A DNA stretch of 64,000 nt from the NCBI RefSeq assembly GCF_020171985.1, contig NZ_JAIVAL010000012.1, positions 104,413-168,412 of the forward strand, in the 5' to 3' direction. The position numbers and the translations under genes were made by a program. Under the pieces are notes generated by a model. That model had not been told where the DNA came from. It did not search any database and was given only the letters and a program-made list of their open reading frames with translations. Source of the DNA: Halobacillus halophilus. Lineage in GTDB: Bacteria > Bacillota > Bacilli > Bacillales > Halobacillaceae. The first letter of the stretch is position 1, and the number at the start of each line of letters is the position of its first letter. This document shows, piece after piece, positions 17,012 through 25,536 of the stretch.

Positions 17012-17628
17012 TGACATTATCTAAGCAGTTAAGGAAGTATTTCGTAATGGGCAGCCAGGACACGGACAGGGATCCTGAAGCTGTTCTGGAAGAAGCCATT
17101 GAAGCAGGGATAACCGCTTTTCAATATAGAGAAAAGGGAAGAGGATCACTTGAAGGAGACACTAAGCTTGAGCTTGGCCGGAAGTTAAGAGGACTGTGCC
17201 GGGAGAAGGGGATCCTCTTCATAGTTAATGATGATTTAGATATGGTTGAACCGCTTGAGGCAGACGGAATTCATGTAGGTCAGGAAGACATAAGTGTGGA
17301 AGTCATAAGGTCGCAATTTCCAGACAAAATCCTCGGCCTGTCCGTTTCTACAGAGCAGGAAGTAATCCAAAGTTCTTTGGAAAAAGTCGACTATCTTGGA
17401 GCTGGCCCTGTCTTTCAAACGAGTACGAAGGAAGACGCCAAGCCTGTTGTTGGAACGGTGTGGATTAAGCAGCTGAAAGAATCGTATCCGGATTTACCGA
17501 TCGTTGGGATCGGAGGGATTAATACGGAAAATGCCTCATCGGTTATAGAAGCAGGTGCTGCTGGTGTTGCCGTCGTTTCAGCCATCACGCACGCCGAATC
17601 AATAGCCGAAGCGGTCAAGCGTCTATAA
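17011..17628 (+). CDS. thiE: thiamin-phosphate synthase
   Basis: ThiE of 205 residues, a TIM barrel that joins HMP-PP and thiazole phosphate to thiamin phosphate. Visible signatures are FQYREKG (about 30-36), LFIVNDDLDM, DGIHVGQED, the GAGPVFQTSTKEDA phosphate loop and VGIGGIN. The GTG start overlaps the thiM stop by one base. It ends the salvage operon; no thiC, thiG or thiS is present here, so only salvage is supported by this locus. No hairpin terminator immediately follows it. Confidence 0.95.
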   Translation: MTLSKQLRKYFVMGSQDTDRDPEAVLEEAIEAGITAFQYREKGRGSLEGDTKLELGRKLRGLCREKGILFIVNDDLDMVEPLEADGIHVGQEDISVEVIRSQFPDKILGLSVSTEQEVIQSSLEKVDYLGAGPVFQTSTKEDAKPVVGTVWIKQLKESYPDLPIVGIGGINTENASSVIEAGAAGVAVVSAITHAESIAEAVKRL

Positions 17629-17675
17629 CGAAACTTGGAGTGCCGGATTTTACCAGACGTTGGTCAAACAATACC

Positions 17676-18432
17676 GATGCACACTTATTCAACAGTAGGG
17701 CCGATTAGTTGAAGACTCAGTTTCGAGATAATTCGGGTCCGTTACGGTATGTGAAGAAGGGCTGGTGGGGAAATAACTCGTCTTGTTCTATCACCCAGAC
17801 ACTCGAGACATAAGCCGTTCATCAACGGACGGAAAGACCACCATCCTTTTGATGCTCGGCTTATGCTGGTCGTGTCTTGCGGGGTGATGCCACATTTGAA
17901 CACTTTCCTATGGGGGAACGGTGAGCTTCCTCGCTCGTTTCACTCGCTGCGGGATCTCACCTAGTCCCTTCTCCCATGGGAGTCTCGCCATTTCCCCACC
18001 AGCCCAGCCGAGTAAGAATAACGGACGCTTTTATAGGAAAGATTGTACTCCTTCTTATCGGTCCTAAATCCTTTTAAGACATGCTATTCCACAACGTTAT
18101 AGCATGAAATAGCCTCATAATCACATGCTTTTTTCTCATCAATCCGTCGACGTCTTAAATGGTTTCGAGCATCTAATTCGGCAAGGTCCGAAGGGGGACG
18201 ATGAAGACTTCTGCGGGATGAACATGATAGGTGAGATCCCGCAGGGCTGTTAAGCCCGAGGAAGCTCAGCACATATAAGAAGTTCGACTAAGATCGCTAC
18301 GTCCTGTGGCAACGTCGAACGACCCTGCATCGTGCAGGGCCGTAAAGCGAAATCGTCCCCCGGAGGACCTTCTTCATAACCCAATATCTCGAAATCGAGT
18401 CTTCAAGGAATGGGAGCTTATCTTTAATAGTT
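17676..18432 (+). repeat. dispersed intergenic repeat, copy R2 (largest, composite)
   Basis: A roughly 750-base unit fills the gap between thiE and the next gene. The left end is GGGCCGATTAGTTGAAGACT then CAGTTTCGAGATA; the right end is ATATCTCGAAATCGAGTCTT followed by CAAGGAATGGGAGCTTATC. Inside are at least three modules: the CATAAGCCG/CGGCTTATG hairpin module (about 17801-17907), a GGGGAACGG...CCCATGGGAG palindromic module, and a module with GTTCGAC...GTCGAAC and the perfect hairpin CCCTGCA-TCG-TGCAGGG (18279-18342). No gene is supported inside it. Confidence 0.8.
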
Positions 18433-18448
18433 ATTGATCGTTTGTTTT

Positions 18449-18482
18449 AACAGTGTCTTCATTAAAGGCACTGTTTTTTATT
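18449..18482 (+). terminator. intrinsic terminator downstream of repeat R2
   Basis: AACAGTG pairs with CACTGTT, followed by TTTTTATT. It may end transcripts coming through R2 from the thi operon. Confidence 0.7.
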
Positions 18483-18627
18483 GGTCATTTCCGTCAGGGG
18501 TTGCTTCCTTATTTCAGATCGGTTTAATTAAGAGGGTGAAGGGTAAAAGAATAGGAAGAATTAATGTAAGACATTACAAAATGAGAAGATATCCATTCAA
18601 TATATCAATAGAGGAAGTGAACAGAAA

Positions 18628-19554
18628 ATGAGTCAACAAACTTGGTCTGTAGATCAAATCCCTTCATTAAAAGACAAAGTAGCTATTGTAACAGGCGGAA
18701 ACGGAGGTCTTGGATTTGAAGCGGTAAAAGTGTTCGCTGAAAAAGGGGCCACTGTTGTCCTTGCTTCAAGATCTTTAGAACGTGGAGAAGAGGCATATGA
18801 AGCAATAAGGAAGGAAAACCCGAATGCCATTATTGATGTGATGCCTTTAGACCTTCAGGATTTGGACTCTGTGAAAGAATTCGCACGTATATTTAAAGCC
18901 AAATACTTTAGGCTCGATATCCTTCTGAATAACGCAGGAGTAATGACGACGCCTTACGGTAAAACGAAAGACGGTTTTGAACAGCAGCTCGGTATTAATC
19001 ATCTGGGCCATTTTGCGTTGACTGCTCTTCTTTTCGAACGCTTAAAAGAAACAAACGACTCTAGAGTAGTTAACATCAGTAGTAATGCCCATAAATCAGG
19101 AGCGATCGATTTTGATAATCTGATGTTTGAGGGCGGTAAGGGTTACAAACCAATGAAAGCTTATTCCCAATCTAAACTGGCTAATTTACTGTTTACATTT
19201 GAATTGCAGCGTCGTATTGATAAAGCTGGTCTGTCTATCAAAAGCGAAGCAGCTCATCCAGGAGGTGCTCAAACCAACTTAGCACGCCATGTAGAAGACA
19301 AGTTTCTTTATAAAATGCTGGAAGGGGTGCTTATCCGCGTTACACAAAGCGCCTATGATGGAGCGCTCCCGGGTATTCGTGCTGCTACCGATTCTTCATT
19401 AGAAGGCGGACGCTATTTAGGTCCTTCCGGTTTTATGGAAATGAAAGGAGATCCTGTAGTAGTTGCTCCTAAAACTCATGCTTACGATGTAATGGACGCG
19501 GACTTCCTCTGGAAAGAGTCCGAGCGATTAACAGGTGTGAAGTTCCCTGTTTAA
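18628..19554 (+). CDS. SDR-family oxidoreductase, retinol dehydrogenase-like
   Basis: Short-chain dehydrogenase of 308 residues with TGGNGGLG near residue 23, the NNAG motif and catalytic YSQSK. The length and the AHPGGAQTNL segment match the bacterial proteins often called retinol dehydrogenase/WW-domain oxidoreductase-like. The real substrate is unknown. GAGGAAG precedes the ATG and the gene is alone, with a strong terminator at the end. Confidence 0.85.
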   Translation: MSQQTWSVDQIPSLKDKVAIVTGGNGGLGFEAVKVFAEKGATVVLASRSLERGEEAYEAIRKENPNAIIDVMPLDLQDLDSVKEFARIFKAKYFRLDILLNNAGVMTTPYGKTKDGFEQQLGINHLGHFALTALLFERLKETNDSRVVNISSNAHKSGAIDFDNLMFEGGKGYKPMKAYSQSKLANLLFTFELQRRIDKAGLSIKSEAAHPGGAQTNLARHVEDKFLYKMLEGVLIRVTQSAYDGALPGIRAATDSSLEGGRYLGPSGFMEMKGDPVVVAPKTHAYDVMDADFLWKESERLTGVKFPV

Positions 19555-19564
19555 TAGAATGACT

Positions 19565-19595
19565 GCCTAAGCCTTTTAAGGCTTAGGCTTTTTTA
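19565..19595 (+). terminator. intrinsic terminator after the SDR gene
   Basis: GCCTAAGCC pairs perfectly with GGCTTAGGC across TTTTAA, followed by TTTTTTAT. Confidence 0.93.
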
Positions 19596-19724
19596 TGAGC
19601 TTCTTCCAGAGTAAAGAAAATAATAAAAAAGGTATTTTAATATATTAATTTTAGTTTTTTTTTGTAATGAGCGGGTAAGCAGGGATATAGACCAATTATT
19701 AAGAAAGGATTGAGGAGGATTTAG

Positions 19725-21266
19725 ATGGATAGGAAAAAACTCATCGATTACAAGATTTTTATACCCTCACTATTAATCATACTGGGGATTAGCATCCCAT
19801 TTGCTATGTACGAGAAAGAGTCATTGGAAGTATTGAATTCTATATTTGATTATATTGTCGAGGTATTCAGCTGGGGTTATCTTTGGTATGGAATTATTTT
19901 AGTTATAGCAGGATTGTATTTATCATTTTCAAAATACGGCCAAGTGGTACTGGGAAAACCTAATGAGAAGCCGCGATTCACTTTATTTGAATACGCATCG
20001 ATCCTCATTGCTATGGGCGTAGGTTCGACCATTATGAGAACCGGAATGCTTCAGTGGACTTCTGTTGCGAATGACCCACCAGCAGGTGTAGAAGCTGGAT
20101 CACCGGAAGCTCTTTTATGGGGAAATGCCTACAGTATGTTTCTATGGGGGTTCCAGGTCTTCGCCATCTTCGTGTTGATTGCTCCGGCGATGGGGTACAT
20201 TCTTCACGTAAGAAAGCGTCCCCTAATGAGGATATCTGAAGCCTGTCGTGTCCTTTTTGGTGATAAATTTACTGATGGATTAGGCGGTAAAGTGCTTGAT
20301 GTATTATTCCTTATTAGTATACTAGCAGGCGCAGCTGTAACGCTTGGATTAGGAGCGCCTATTATTACTCAGAACTTATCTCACCTTTTTGGCATCGAAG
20401 TTAACTTTGGTCTGACCATAACAGTTACGATCATATGGGTGTTCTTATTTTCACTTAGTGCGTATTTAGGTATTGAAAAAGGAATTAAACGATTGAGTAC
20501 ATTTAACATGTATTTAGCTGCCATATTTGCTTTGTTTATTTTAATAGGAGGACCGGGAGTATTTATATTAAATTACTTCTCCGATAGTGTATCTTTCCTA
20601 TTAGCTAATTACCTTAATATTTCATTAAATACACAGTCTGTTCATCAGGGAGCAACCTCACACATCCAAAGTAATACCGTGTTTTGGTATGCTTACAGTG
20701 CAACATGGGCCATGCTCCACAGTGTATTTGCTGCTAAAATTTCAAAAGGCAGAACGATTAAGGAAATGATCCTGACTTACTTGCTGGCGCCTACCCTTAT
20801 CTCATGGATTGCGACAGGAGTACTCGGAGGATTAGGGGTTCATAGATATCTTATGGGAGATATGTCTATTTTGCAGATGGTTGAAAATAACGCAAGAATG
20901 GCAGCTATCCCAGAGATATTGTCAACTCTTCCATTTGGAGAAATTTCTATCGTCATCTTTATGATTGTGGCACTTGTGTTCTTAACGACAACGCTTGATT
21001 CTACCACTTATACCGTAGCTGCTTATACAAGCACAAGAGATATGAGTAAATACGAGCCGCCGAAAACGCTGCGTATTATTATTGCAGCTGTTATAACTGG
21101 TTTGGCTTTAGTACTTATGCGTATCGGTGGATTGCCGCCTCTTGAAGTTATATCAGGACTTATGGGTCTGCCAATTATCTTCCTGCAGTTTATCCTAATA
21201 TACGCTGCAAAACGTATGATTGATGAAGATAAAGCTTGGAAGCATAACGTTCGAAGTAGTAGTTAA
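19725..21266 (+). CDS. BCCT-family transporter (betaine/carnitine/choline type)
   Basis: Integral membrane protein of 513 residues with about twelve hydrophobic segments. The family hallmark ISKGRTIKE lies near residue 345, directly after a W-rich helix (FWYAYSATWAM). The substrate-box region that usually reads GMGIGL-F-GVAEP is here MGVGSTIMRTGMLQW, so the binding site differs from OpuD/BetP. It could carry a betaine, choline or another compatible solute, ectoine included; the substrate cannot be decided. TTGAGGAGG precedes the ATG. The gene is alone, between the SDR and the palindrome cluster. Confidence 0.82.
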   Translation: MDRKKLIDYKIFIPSLLIILGISIPFAMYEKESLEVLNSIFDYIVEVFSWGYLWYGIILVIAGLYLSFSKYGQVVLGKPNEKPRFTLFEYASILIAMGVGSTIMRTGMLQWTSVANDPPAGVEAGSPEALLWGNAYSMFLWGFQVFAIFVLIAPAMGYILHVRKRPLMRISEACRVLFGDKFTDGLGGKVLDVLFLISILAGAAVTLGLGAPIITQNLSHLFGIEVNFGLTITVTIIWVFLFSLSAYLGIEKGIKRLSTFNMYLAAIFALFILIGGPGVFILNYFSDSVSFLLANYLNISLNTQSVHQGATSHIQSNTVFWYAYSATWAMLHSVFAAKISKGRTIKEMILTYLLAPTLISWIATGVLGGLGVHRYLMGDMSILQMVENNARMAAIPEILSTLPFGEISIVIFMIVALVFLTTTLDSTTYTVAAYTSTRDMSKYEPPKTLRIIIAAVITGLALVLMRIGGLPPLEVISGLMGLPIIFLQFILIYAAKRMIDEDKAWKHNVRSSS

Positions 21267-21268
21267 GG

Positions 21269-21312
21269 AGAAAACCCTCTTTCCGATCATTATGGAGAGA
21301 GGGTTTTCTATT
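21269..21312 (+). terminator. intrinsic terminator after the BCCT gene
   Basis: AGAAAACCCTCTTT pairs with AGAGAGGGTTTTCT around a 15-base loop; the T-run is part of the stem's 3' arm. Confidence 0.85.
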
Positions 21313-21755
21313 GCTTGAAAATTATTTGTGCAAGAGTATAAACGAAGGTTTTAACTCAGCCCCTGTGCAGGACTCTCGATATCTCATATAAGACAGATCA
21401 GAATCACCGGACCTGCATTTATCTTTGTAATGGCCGCCTACTATAGACGGGATTATCCATAATCCTGGTACTAGCTGATCATTTAAAGATAGTCAAAAAA
21501 CTTGAAAGTACCATTCTCTAAGACTCTTTTTGGTTTTACTAGCAGTAAATAGAAACAACATACCGTGAAAATGTTTCACAGAAACATTTTATGGTAAGAC
21601 TATTGTTTTTTAGGAGGGCAGCTGAGAGCATATCGCCTATCTCGACACGATATGAACTTTCTGAATTTACTGTATATAAGAAAAGCACGGTCATAGGTGA
21701 AAATGTGGCCTAATAGACTCTGTTTATAGAAGATTATGTCTTTAGAATCTAGTTG
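21313..21755 (+). other. gene-free region with a hairpin and a spaced inverted repeat
   Basis: No reading frame with a start and ribosome-binding site is seen. A hairpin lies at 21561-21596: AAAATGTTT pairs with AAACATTTT, with outer TACC/GGTA. An AGGAGGG at 21612-21618 has no frame behind it. CATATCG (21629-21635) and CGATATG (21648-21654) form a wider-spaced relative of the palindromes that follow. A decayed gene or a small RNA is possible, but there is no direct support for either. Confidence 0.4.
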
Positions 21756-21963
21756 TATCGCAAAGCGATATATTTTATAATAACTAAGATACAGTAGTTT
21801 TATTAAAATCTATTCTTTATTTTCAAGTGGGCATCATATTGCTAGTATCGGCAGCCGATATAATAGCTTGTATTGAATAAAGACTGAGTATAGCCAAAGG
21901 GAATTTTTATTATTTTATTTTTATAAGCACTTTTTTGATAGTCAGGTATATCGCAACGCGATA
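21756..21963. promoter_or_regulatory. three TATCG-N5-CGATA palindromes upstream of the MerR-like gene
   Basis: Three 15-bp palindromes fit TATCGnNNNnCGATA exactly: TATCGCAAAGCGATA (21756-21770), TATCGGCAGCCGATA (21846-21860) and TATCGCAACGCGATA (21949-21963). In each the sixth and tenth bases are complementary, so six-base arms flank a 3-base centre. Centre spacings are 90 and 103 bases. Further half-sites GCGATA lie at 22011 and 22023 around the start codon. They are probably binding sites for a dimeric DNA-binding protein, most simply the product of the adjacent gene. Confidence 0.75.
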
Positions 21964-22015
21964 TAACCTGGAGAGGTCTCAGGAAGCCTTGGTATTTAAT
22001 AGAAAGAGGTGCGAT

Positions 22016-22735
22016 ATGCGAAGCGATATTCAACCAAATGAACAGGCTTTCTCTTCTAAAGAGGTAGCCGAAGAAGTGGGAATTGCGACACCAACTGTTC
22101 GTAAATACGCTCAAATCTTAGAACGCAATGGATATGAGTTTTTCAAAAATCGTGACCGGCGAATCTTTGTACAATCTGATATCGAAGCCCTTATATCGAT
22201 ACGCGATACGGAGAAACCATTGGACGTTATAGCTCAGGAACTGGTGGAACAGCAGACAGAACGCTTAAAAGGGTATAAGGAAGCTGGTATATCGGTGCCC
22301 GATACATACAATCCTTCACTCCAGAGCAACGATCAGTTAAAAGAATTTTTCCGGGCTCTATCCAGCGAACTCGCAGCTACCCGTGAGATGAATGTACAGT
22401 TAACCAGCGATATTTCAGAGTTAAAAACCACCGTTTCACGTCTGCAGCAGGACCACCATCATATAAGTGCGGGTATTAGCAATTCTGCTCAAAAAACGAA
22501 TGCCAAAATTGAAAAGTTGTCTACTCAGCAGGAAGAGCTTTATGAAACATTGCTTCAGCAGGAAAAAGAAAAGACGGAAGCATTGCAAGAAGAAATAAAG
22601 AATATGCGCGCTGAGCAAAATAAAGAGTGGAGACTACAAAACGATTTCAACACACGTTTAGAGAGCGCTATGAAAAAAACGGAACAGCCGAAAGGCGGCT
22701 GGGAATGGTTTTTATCACTCTTCCGTAAATTTTAG
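22016..22735 (+). CDS. MerR-like DNA-binding, coiled-coil protein (RacA/DUF3967-like)
   Basis: Product of 239 residues with three parts. Residues about 10-60 form a MerR-type helix-turn-helix (FSSKEVAEEVGIATPTVRKY then a wing RRIFVQSDIEAL). Residues about 125-225 are strongly charged and heptad-like, a long coiled coil. The last 13 residues, GGWEWFLSLFRKF, look like an amphipathic, membrane-seeking helix. This layout resembles the chromosome anchor RacA and the plasmid/chromosomal MerR-DUF3967 proteins; orthology is not proven. ATG 22016 with AAGAGGTG before it is preferred over an upstream TTG frame at 21935. Five copies of one palindrome lie upstream of and inside the gene, suggesting binding to its own locus. 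Confidence 0.7.
   Translation: MRSDIQPNEQAFSSKEVAEEVGIATPTVRKYAQILERNGYEFFKNRDRRIFVQSDIEALISIRDTEKPLDVIAQELVEQQTERLKGYKEAGISVPDTYNPSLQSNDQLKEFFRALSSELAATREMNVQLTSDISELKTTVSRLQQDHHHISAGISNSAQKTNAKIEKLSTQQEELYETLLQQEKEKTEALQEEIKNMRAEQNKEWRLQNDFNTRLESAMKKTEQPKGGWEWFLSLFRKF
22194..22304. promoter_or_regulatory. two TATCG-N5-CGATA palindromes inside the MerR-like gene
   Basis: TATCGATACGCGATA (22194-22208) and TATCGGTGCCCGATA (22290-22304) match the same 15-base pattern as the three upstream sites; the first has one imperfect arm position (A/G). They lie in different reading frames of the gene, so the protein sequence does not explain them. Centre spacing is 96 bases, close to the upstream spacings. 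Confidence 0.7.
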
Positions 22736-22861
22736 AACGGACTTGCACCATTCGATATTAGACCAGGTTTTTGATTTGAGTAATTGTAAAAGCAGGCCCA
22801 ACATCCTTGCGACTAAGTCAATAAAGAGTCGAAATTCTTTCTATAAATTAATAAGAAACGT

Positions 22862-22890
22862 AAAAAAGACGGGCTAGCCCGTCTTTTTCT
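22862..22890. terminator. bidirectional intrinsic terminator
   Basis: AAAAAGACGGGC pairs perfectly with GCCCGTCTTTTT across TA, with A- and T-runs on either side. It serves the two convergent genes. Confidence 0.93.
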
Positions 22891-22904
22891 TTTGGTCCTT
22901 TCGT

Positions 22905-24116
22905 TTATCCAATTCTGTCTCCAGGGTTAAGGATCGGCAAATCTACATTTACGGTATCTGGATATTTAATGCCAGCTCCTGTATTTAAAACCACCACTTT
23001 TTCCTTGTCCTGAATCCATCCTTGCTTGCGAAGGCGGCGGGCTGCCGAGAATGCCGCAGCTCCTTCAGGGCATACGAAAGCCCCTTCCTTTTGAGCCACT
23101 TTCTTTTGTTCTTCAAGAAGAGCATCGTCACTGATCGCTATGGCGCAACCATCTGTCTCATAAAGAGCTTCAAGTACTAGAAAATCTCCAAGAGCTTTAG
23201 GTACATTAATTCCAAATGCTACCGTTTCAGAACCTTCCCAAAAAGGAGCCTCTGTTTCTCCTTTTTCCCATGCCTGAACAATCGGAGCACACCCCTCTGA
23301 TTGTACAGCTACAAGTCTCGGCAATTTATCTTTCTGGATCCATCCCAGTTGTTGAAGCTCCTTTAATGCCTTGTGAATGCCAATCAATCCGACACCGCCT
23401 CCGGTGGGATAAAGAATGACATCAGGAACCTCCCAATTCAACTGTTCGGCGATCTCCAGCCCCATGGTTTTTTTGCCTTCGATTCGATAGGGCTCTTTTA
23501 ATGTAGAAACATTGTACATTCCTTTCTCTTTTACGGCATTTCCAACAATTTGACCCGCATCACTAATTAATCCATCGACTAAGTATAAGTTTGCTCCAGA
23601 TATAGCACATTCGTTTCTGGTAATTTTGGGAGCATCAATCGGCATGACGATAGTAGATTTCATGGATGCGCGAGCGGCATATAGAGACCACGCTGCGCCT
23701 GCATTGCCGTTCGTAGGCATACCCAATTCTTCCACACCAAGTTCTTTCGCTTTTGAAACTCCTACAGCGGCTCCACGAGCTTTAAATGACCCCGTTGGAA
23801 TCGTTCCTTCGTCCTTCATGAGTAAATCATCAATACCCATTTCCTCTCCGATTCTGTTCATTGATAATAATGGACTCATTCCTTCTCCTAAAGTGGTTTT
23901 GTATTGTTCATCTTCAAGTGGAAGAAGTTCATGATAGCGCCATAAATCAGGAGAGCGGTTCGCCAAGTGGTCTTTCTTCCAATCGTGAGCTAACTCATTA
24001 AGACGGTATTCGACCAATAGAGGGGATCCGCATGAGCATAAATGCTGAGTTTCTTCGCTTGAATAAGTTTTTGAACATTTCGGGCAGTACAAGTGAGATA
24101 TGTAACTGTAATTCAT
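22905..24116 (-). CDS. threonine synthase-like PLP enzyme
   Basis: Fold-type II PLP enzyme of 403 residues. An N-terminal zinc-ribbon-like segment (CPKC...CSCG) is followed by the lysine motif GSFKARGA, TNGNAGAA and the phosphate loop TGGGVGLIG. The size and ribbon match threonine synthases of the archaeal/Bacillus YbfK-like type, which convert O-phosphohomoserine to threonine. The ATG at 24116 is chosen over 24149 because AGGAGGCTCC lies before it. It is divergent from the ectoine operon, which contains a homoserine dehydrogenase, so a link from ectoine carbon to threonine is possible but unproven. Confidence 0.82.
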   Translation of the reverse strand: MNYSYISHLYCPKCSKTYSSEETQHLCSCGSPLLVEYRLNELAHDWKKDHLANRSPDLWRYHELLPLEDEQYKTTLGEGMSPLLSMNRIGEEMGIDDLLMKDEGTIPTGSFKARGAAVGVSKAKELGVEELGMPTNGNAGAAWSLYAARASMKSTIVMPIDAPKITRNECAISGANLYLVDGLISDAGQIVGNAVKEKGMYNVSTLKEPYRIEGKKTMGLEIAEQLNWEVPDVILYPTGGGVGLIGIHKALKELQQLGWIQKDKLPRLVAVQSEGCAPIVQAWEKGETEAPFWEGSETVAFGINVPKALGDFLVLEALYETDGCAIAISDDALLEEQKKVAQKEGAFVCPEGAAAFSAARRLRKQGWIQDKEKVVVLNTGAGIKYPDTVNVDLPILNPGDRIG

Positions 24117-24294
24117 TTTTAGGAGCCTCCTTATAAGTATTAGCTTCATGGTAACACACCATATCGCTGCAGCTTACTCAGGGAGGCTTATACAGAGAAT
24201 GTCGATTTTTAAGTTTGTAGTAAATCTGGTTTTGAAACTTCATACACTTTTTACATTACAAAAAAAAAGCGGGTTGAATAAAATATAATTAATC

Positions 24295-24308
24295 AATATT
24301 TAAATATT
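24295..24308. promoter_or_regulatory. 14-bp AT-rich palindrome before the ectoine operon
   Basis: AATATTTAAATATT is a perfect palindrome ending ten bases before the GTGGAGG ribosome-binding site of doeA; TATAAT at 24284-24289 lies just upstream. It may be an operator, but AT-rich palindromes also arise by chance. Confidence 0.35.
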
Positions 24309-24330
24309 CAGAAAAAGTGGAGGGGTTCAA

Positions 24331-25533
24331 ATGGTGCTTCCTTTTGACATTCTTGAGTATCACCAGCGATTACAAGAGACAAAAAAGAGTATGGAAGCGA
24401 AAGGAATCGAAGTCCTGCTAATATCCAATCCGGCAAATATGAATTACCTATCCGGGTATGACGCTTGGTCCTTTTATGTACATCAGATGCTTGTGATTAT
24501 CATTGATGAACCACAGCCTTTATGGATTGGACGTTACCAGGACGCAAATGGGGCCCGGGTTACGACTTGGATTTATGATGAAAATGTAATTGCTTATCCG
24601 GATTATTATGTACACTCTGAAGTTTATCACCCAATGGATTTCATCTCTGAAATTTTAACCCAAATTGGTCATGGAAATCGAAGAGTTGGTGTTGAGATGG
24701 ATCAATACTACTTTACCGGTATGGCGCTTGAGAGATTGAAAAAAGGAATGCCGGACGCCGTTTTTCAAGATGCTACTCTGCTGGTTAACCGGGTAAGAAT
24801 GATTAAATCAGACCAGGAAATTGAATATATGAAAAAAGCAGCGAAGATCGCAGATTTGGCCATGCGAAAAGGGGTTGAAAGTATCAGCCCGGGAGTGCGT
24901 GAATGTGATACAGCTGCTGAAATTTATTATCAAATGGTCAAAGGAACACCAGAATTCGGGGGAGAGTATCCAGCAATTGTGCCTCTACTTCCGACCGGTG
25001 ATCGCACCTCAATTCCACACTTAACGTGGAGCGACCGTCCTTTTGTAGAAGGGAATGCCGTCATTATTGAACTGGCGGGTTGCTACAAGCGTTATCATGT
25101 ACCACTCGCAAGAACCGTAACGGTTGGACAGCCGAATGAAAAGCTTCAAGTGGTAGCACCGGTCGTCCTTGAAGGGATCCAGGAGGTACTTTACGCAGCT
25201 AAACCGGGCGTAACCTGCGGAGAACTTGAGGAAGTCTGGAGAAAGACAATTAAGAAGCATGGTTTCGAGAAAGAGGCACGGCTCGGCTATTCCGTTGGGC
25301 TGAATTATCCGCCGGATTGGGGAGAGCATACCGCAAGTATTCGAAAAGGGGATTCTACAGTTTTACAACCTAATATGACTTTTCACCTTATACCGGCCTT
25401 ATGGTTTGATACGGATGGAATTGAAATCAGTGAAACATTCCGGATCACGGAAGAAGGTTCTGAACGGTTTACCACTTATCCCCAAGAATTAATTATAAGG
25501 GATCATATGGACCTTAGCGGACAAATCAGCTAG
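24331..25533 (+). CDS. doeA: ectoine hydrolase (M24 peptidase fold)
   Basis: M24-like (creatinase/prolidase fold) protein of 400 residues. The creatinase N-domain is followed by a pita-bread domain with ARLGYSVGLNYPPDWGEHTA, a segment typical of DoeA/EutD ectoine hydrolases, which open ectoine to acetyl-diaminobutyrate. Where metallopeptidases carry Asp ligands, this protein reads VIIELAGCYKRYHV, so the canonical metal site seems absent, in line with the non-peptidase role. GTGGAGG precedes the ATG. It is the first gene of a six-gene operon with almost no gaps. Confidence 0.85.
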   Translation: MVLPFDILEYHQRLQETKKSMEAKGIEVLLISNPANMNYLSGYDAWSFYVHQMLVIIIDEPQPLWIGRYQDANGARVTTWIYDENVIAYPDYYVHSEVYHPMDFISEILTQIGHGNRRVGVEMDQYYFTGMALERLKKGMPDAVFQDATLLVNRVRMIKSDQEIEYMKKAAKIADLAMRKGVESISPGVRECDTAAEIYYQMVKGTPEFGGEYPAIVPLLPTGDRTSIPHLTWSDRPFVEGNAVIIELAGCYKRYHVPLARTVTVGQPNEKLQVVAPVVLEGIQEVLYAAKPGVTCGELEEVWRKTIKKHGFEKEARLGYSVGLNYPPDWGEHTASIRKGDSTVLQPNMTFHLIPALWFDTDGIEISETFRITEEGSERFTTYPQELIIRDHMDLSGQIS

Positions 25534-25536
25534 GAG

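Noticed and set aside
18434..18631. 65-codon plus-strand frame before the SDR gene
   Set aside because: It spans a terminator hairpin, has no ribosome-binding site and low-quality composition.
22016..22735. Calling this gene racA outright
   Set aside because: The domain layout fits, but sequence-level orthology cannot be shown here, and plasmid-type MerR-DUF3967 proteins look alike.
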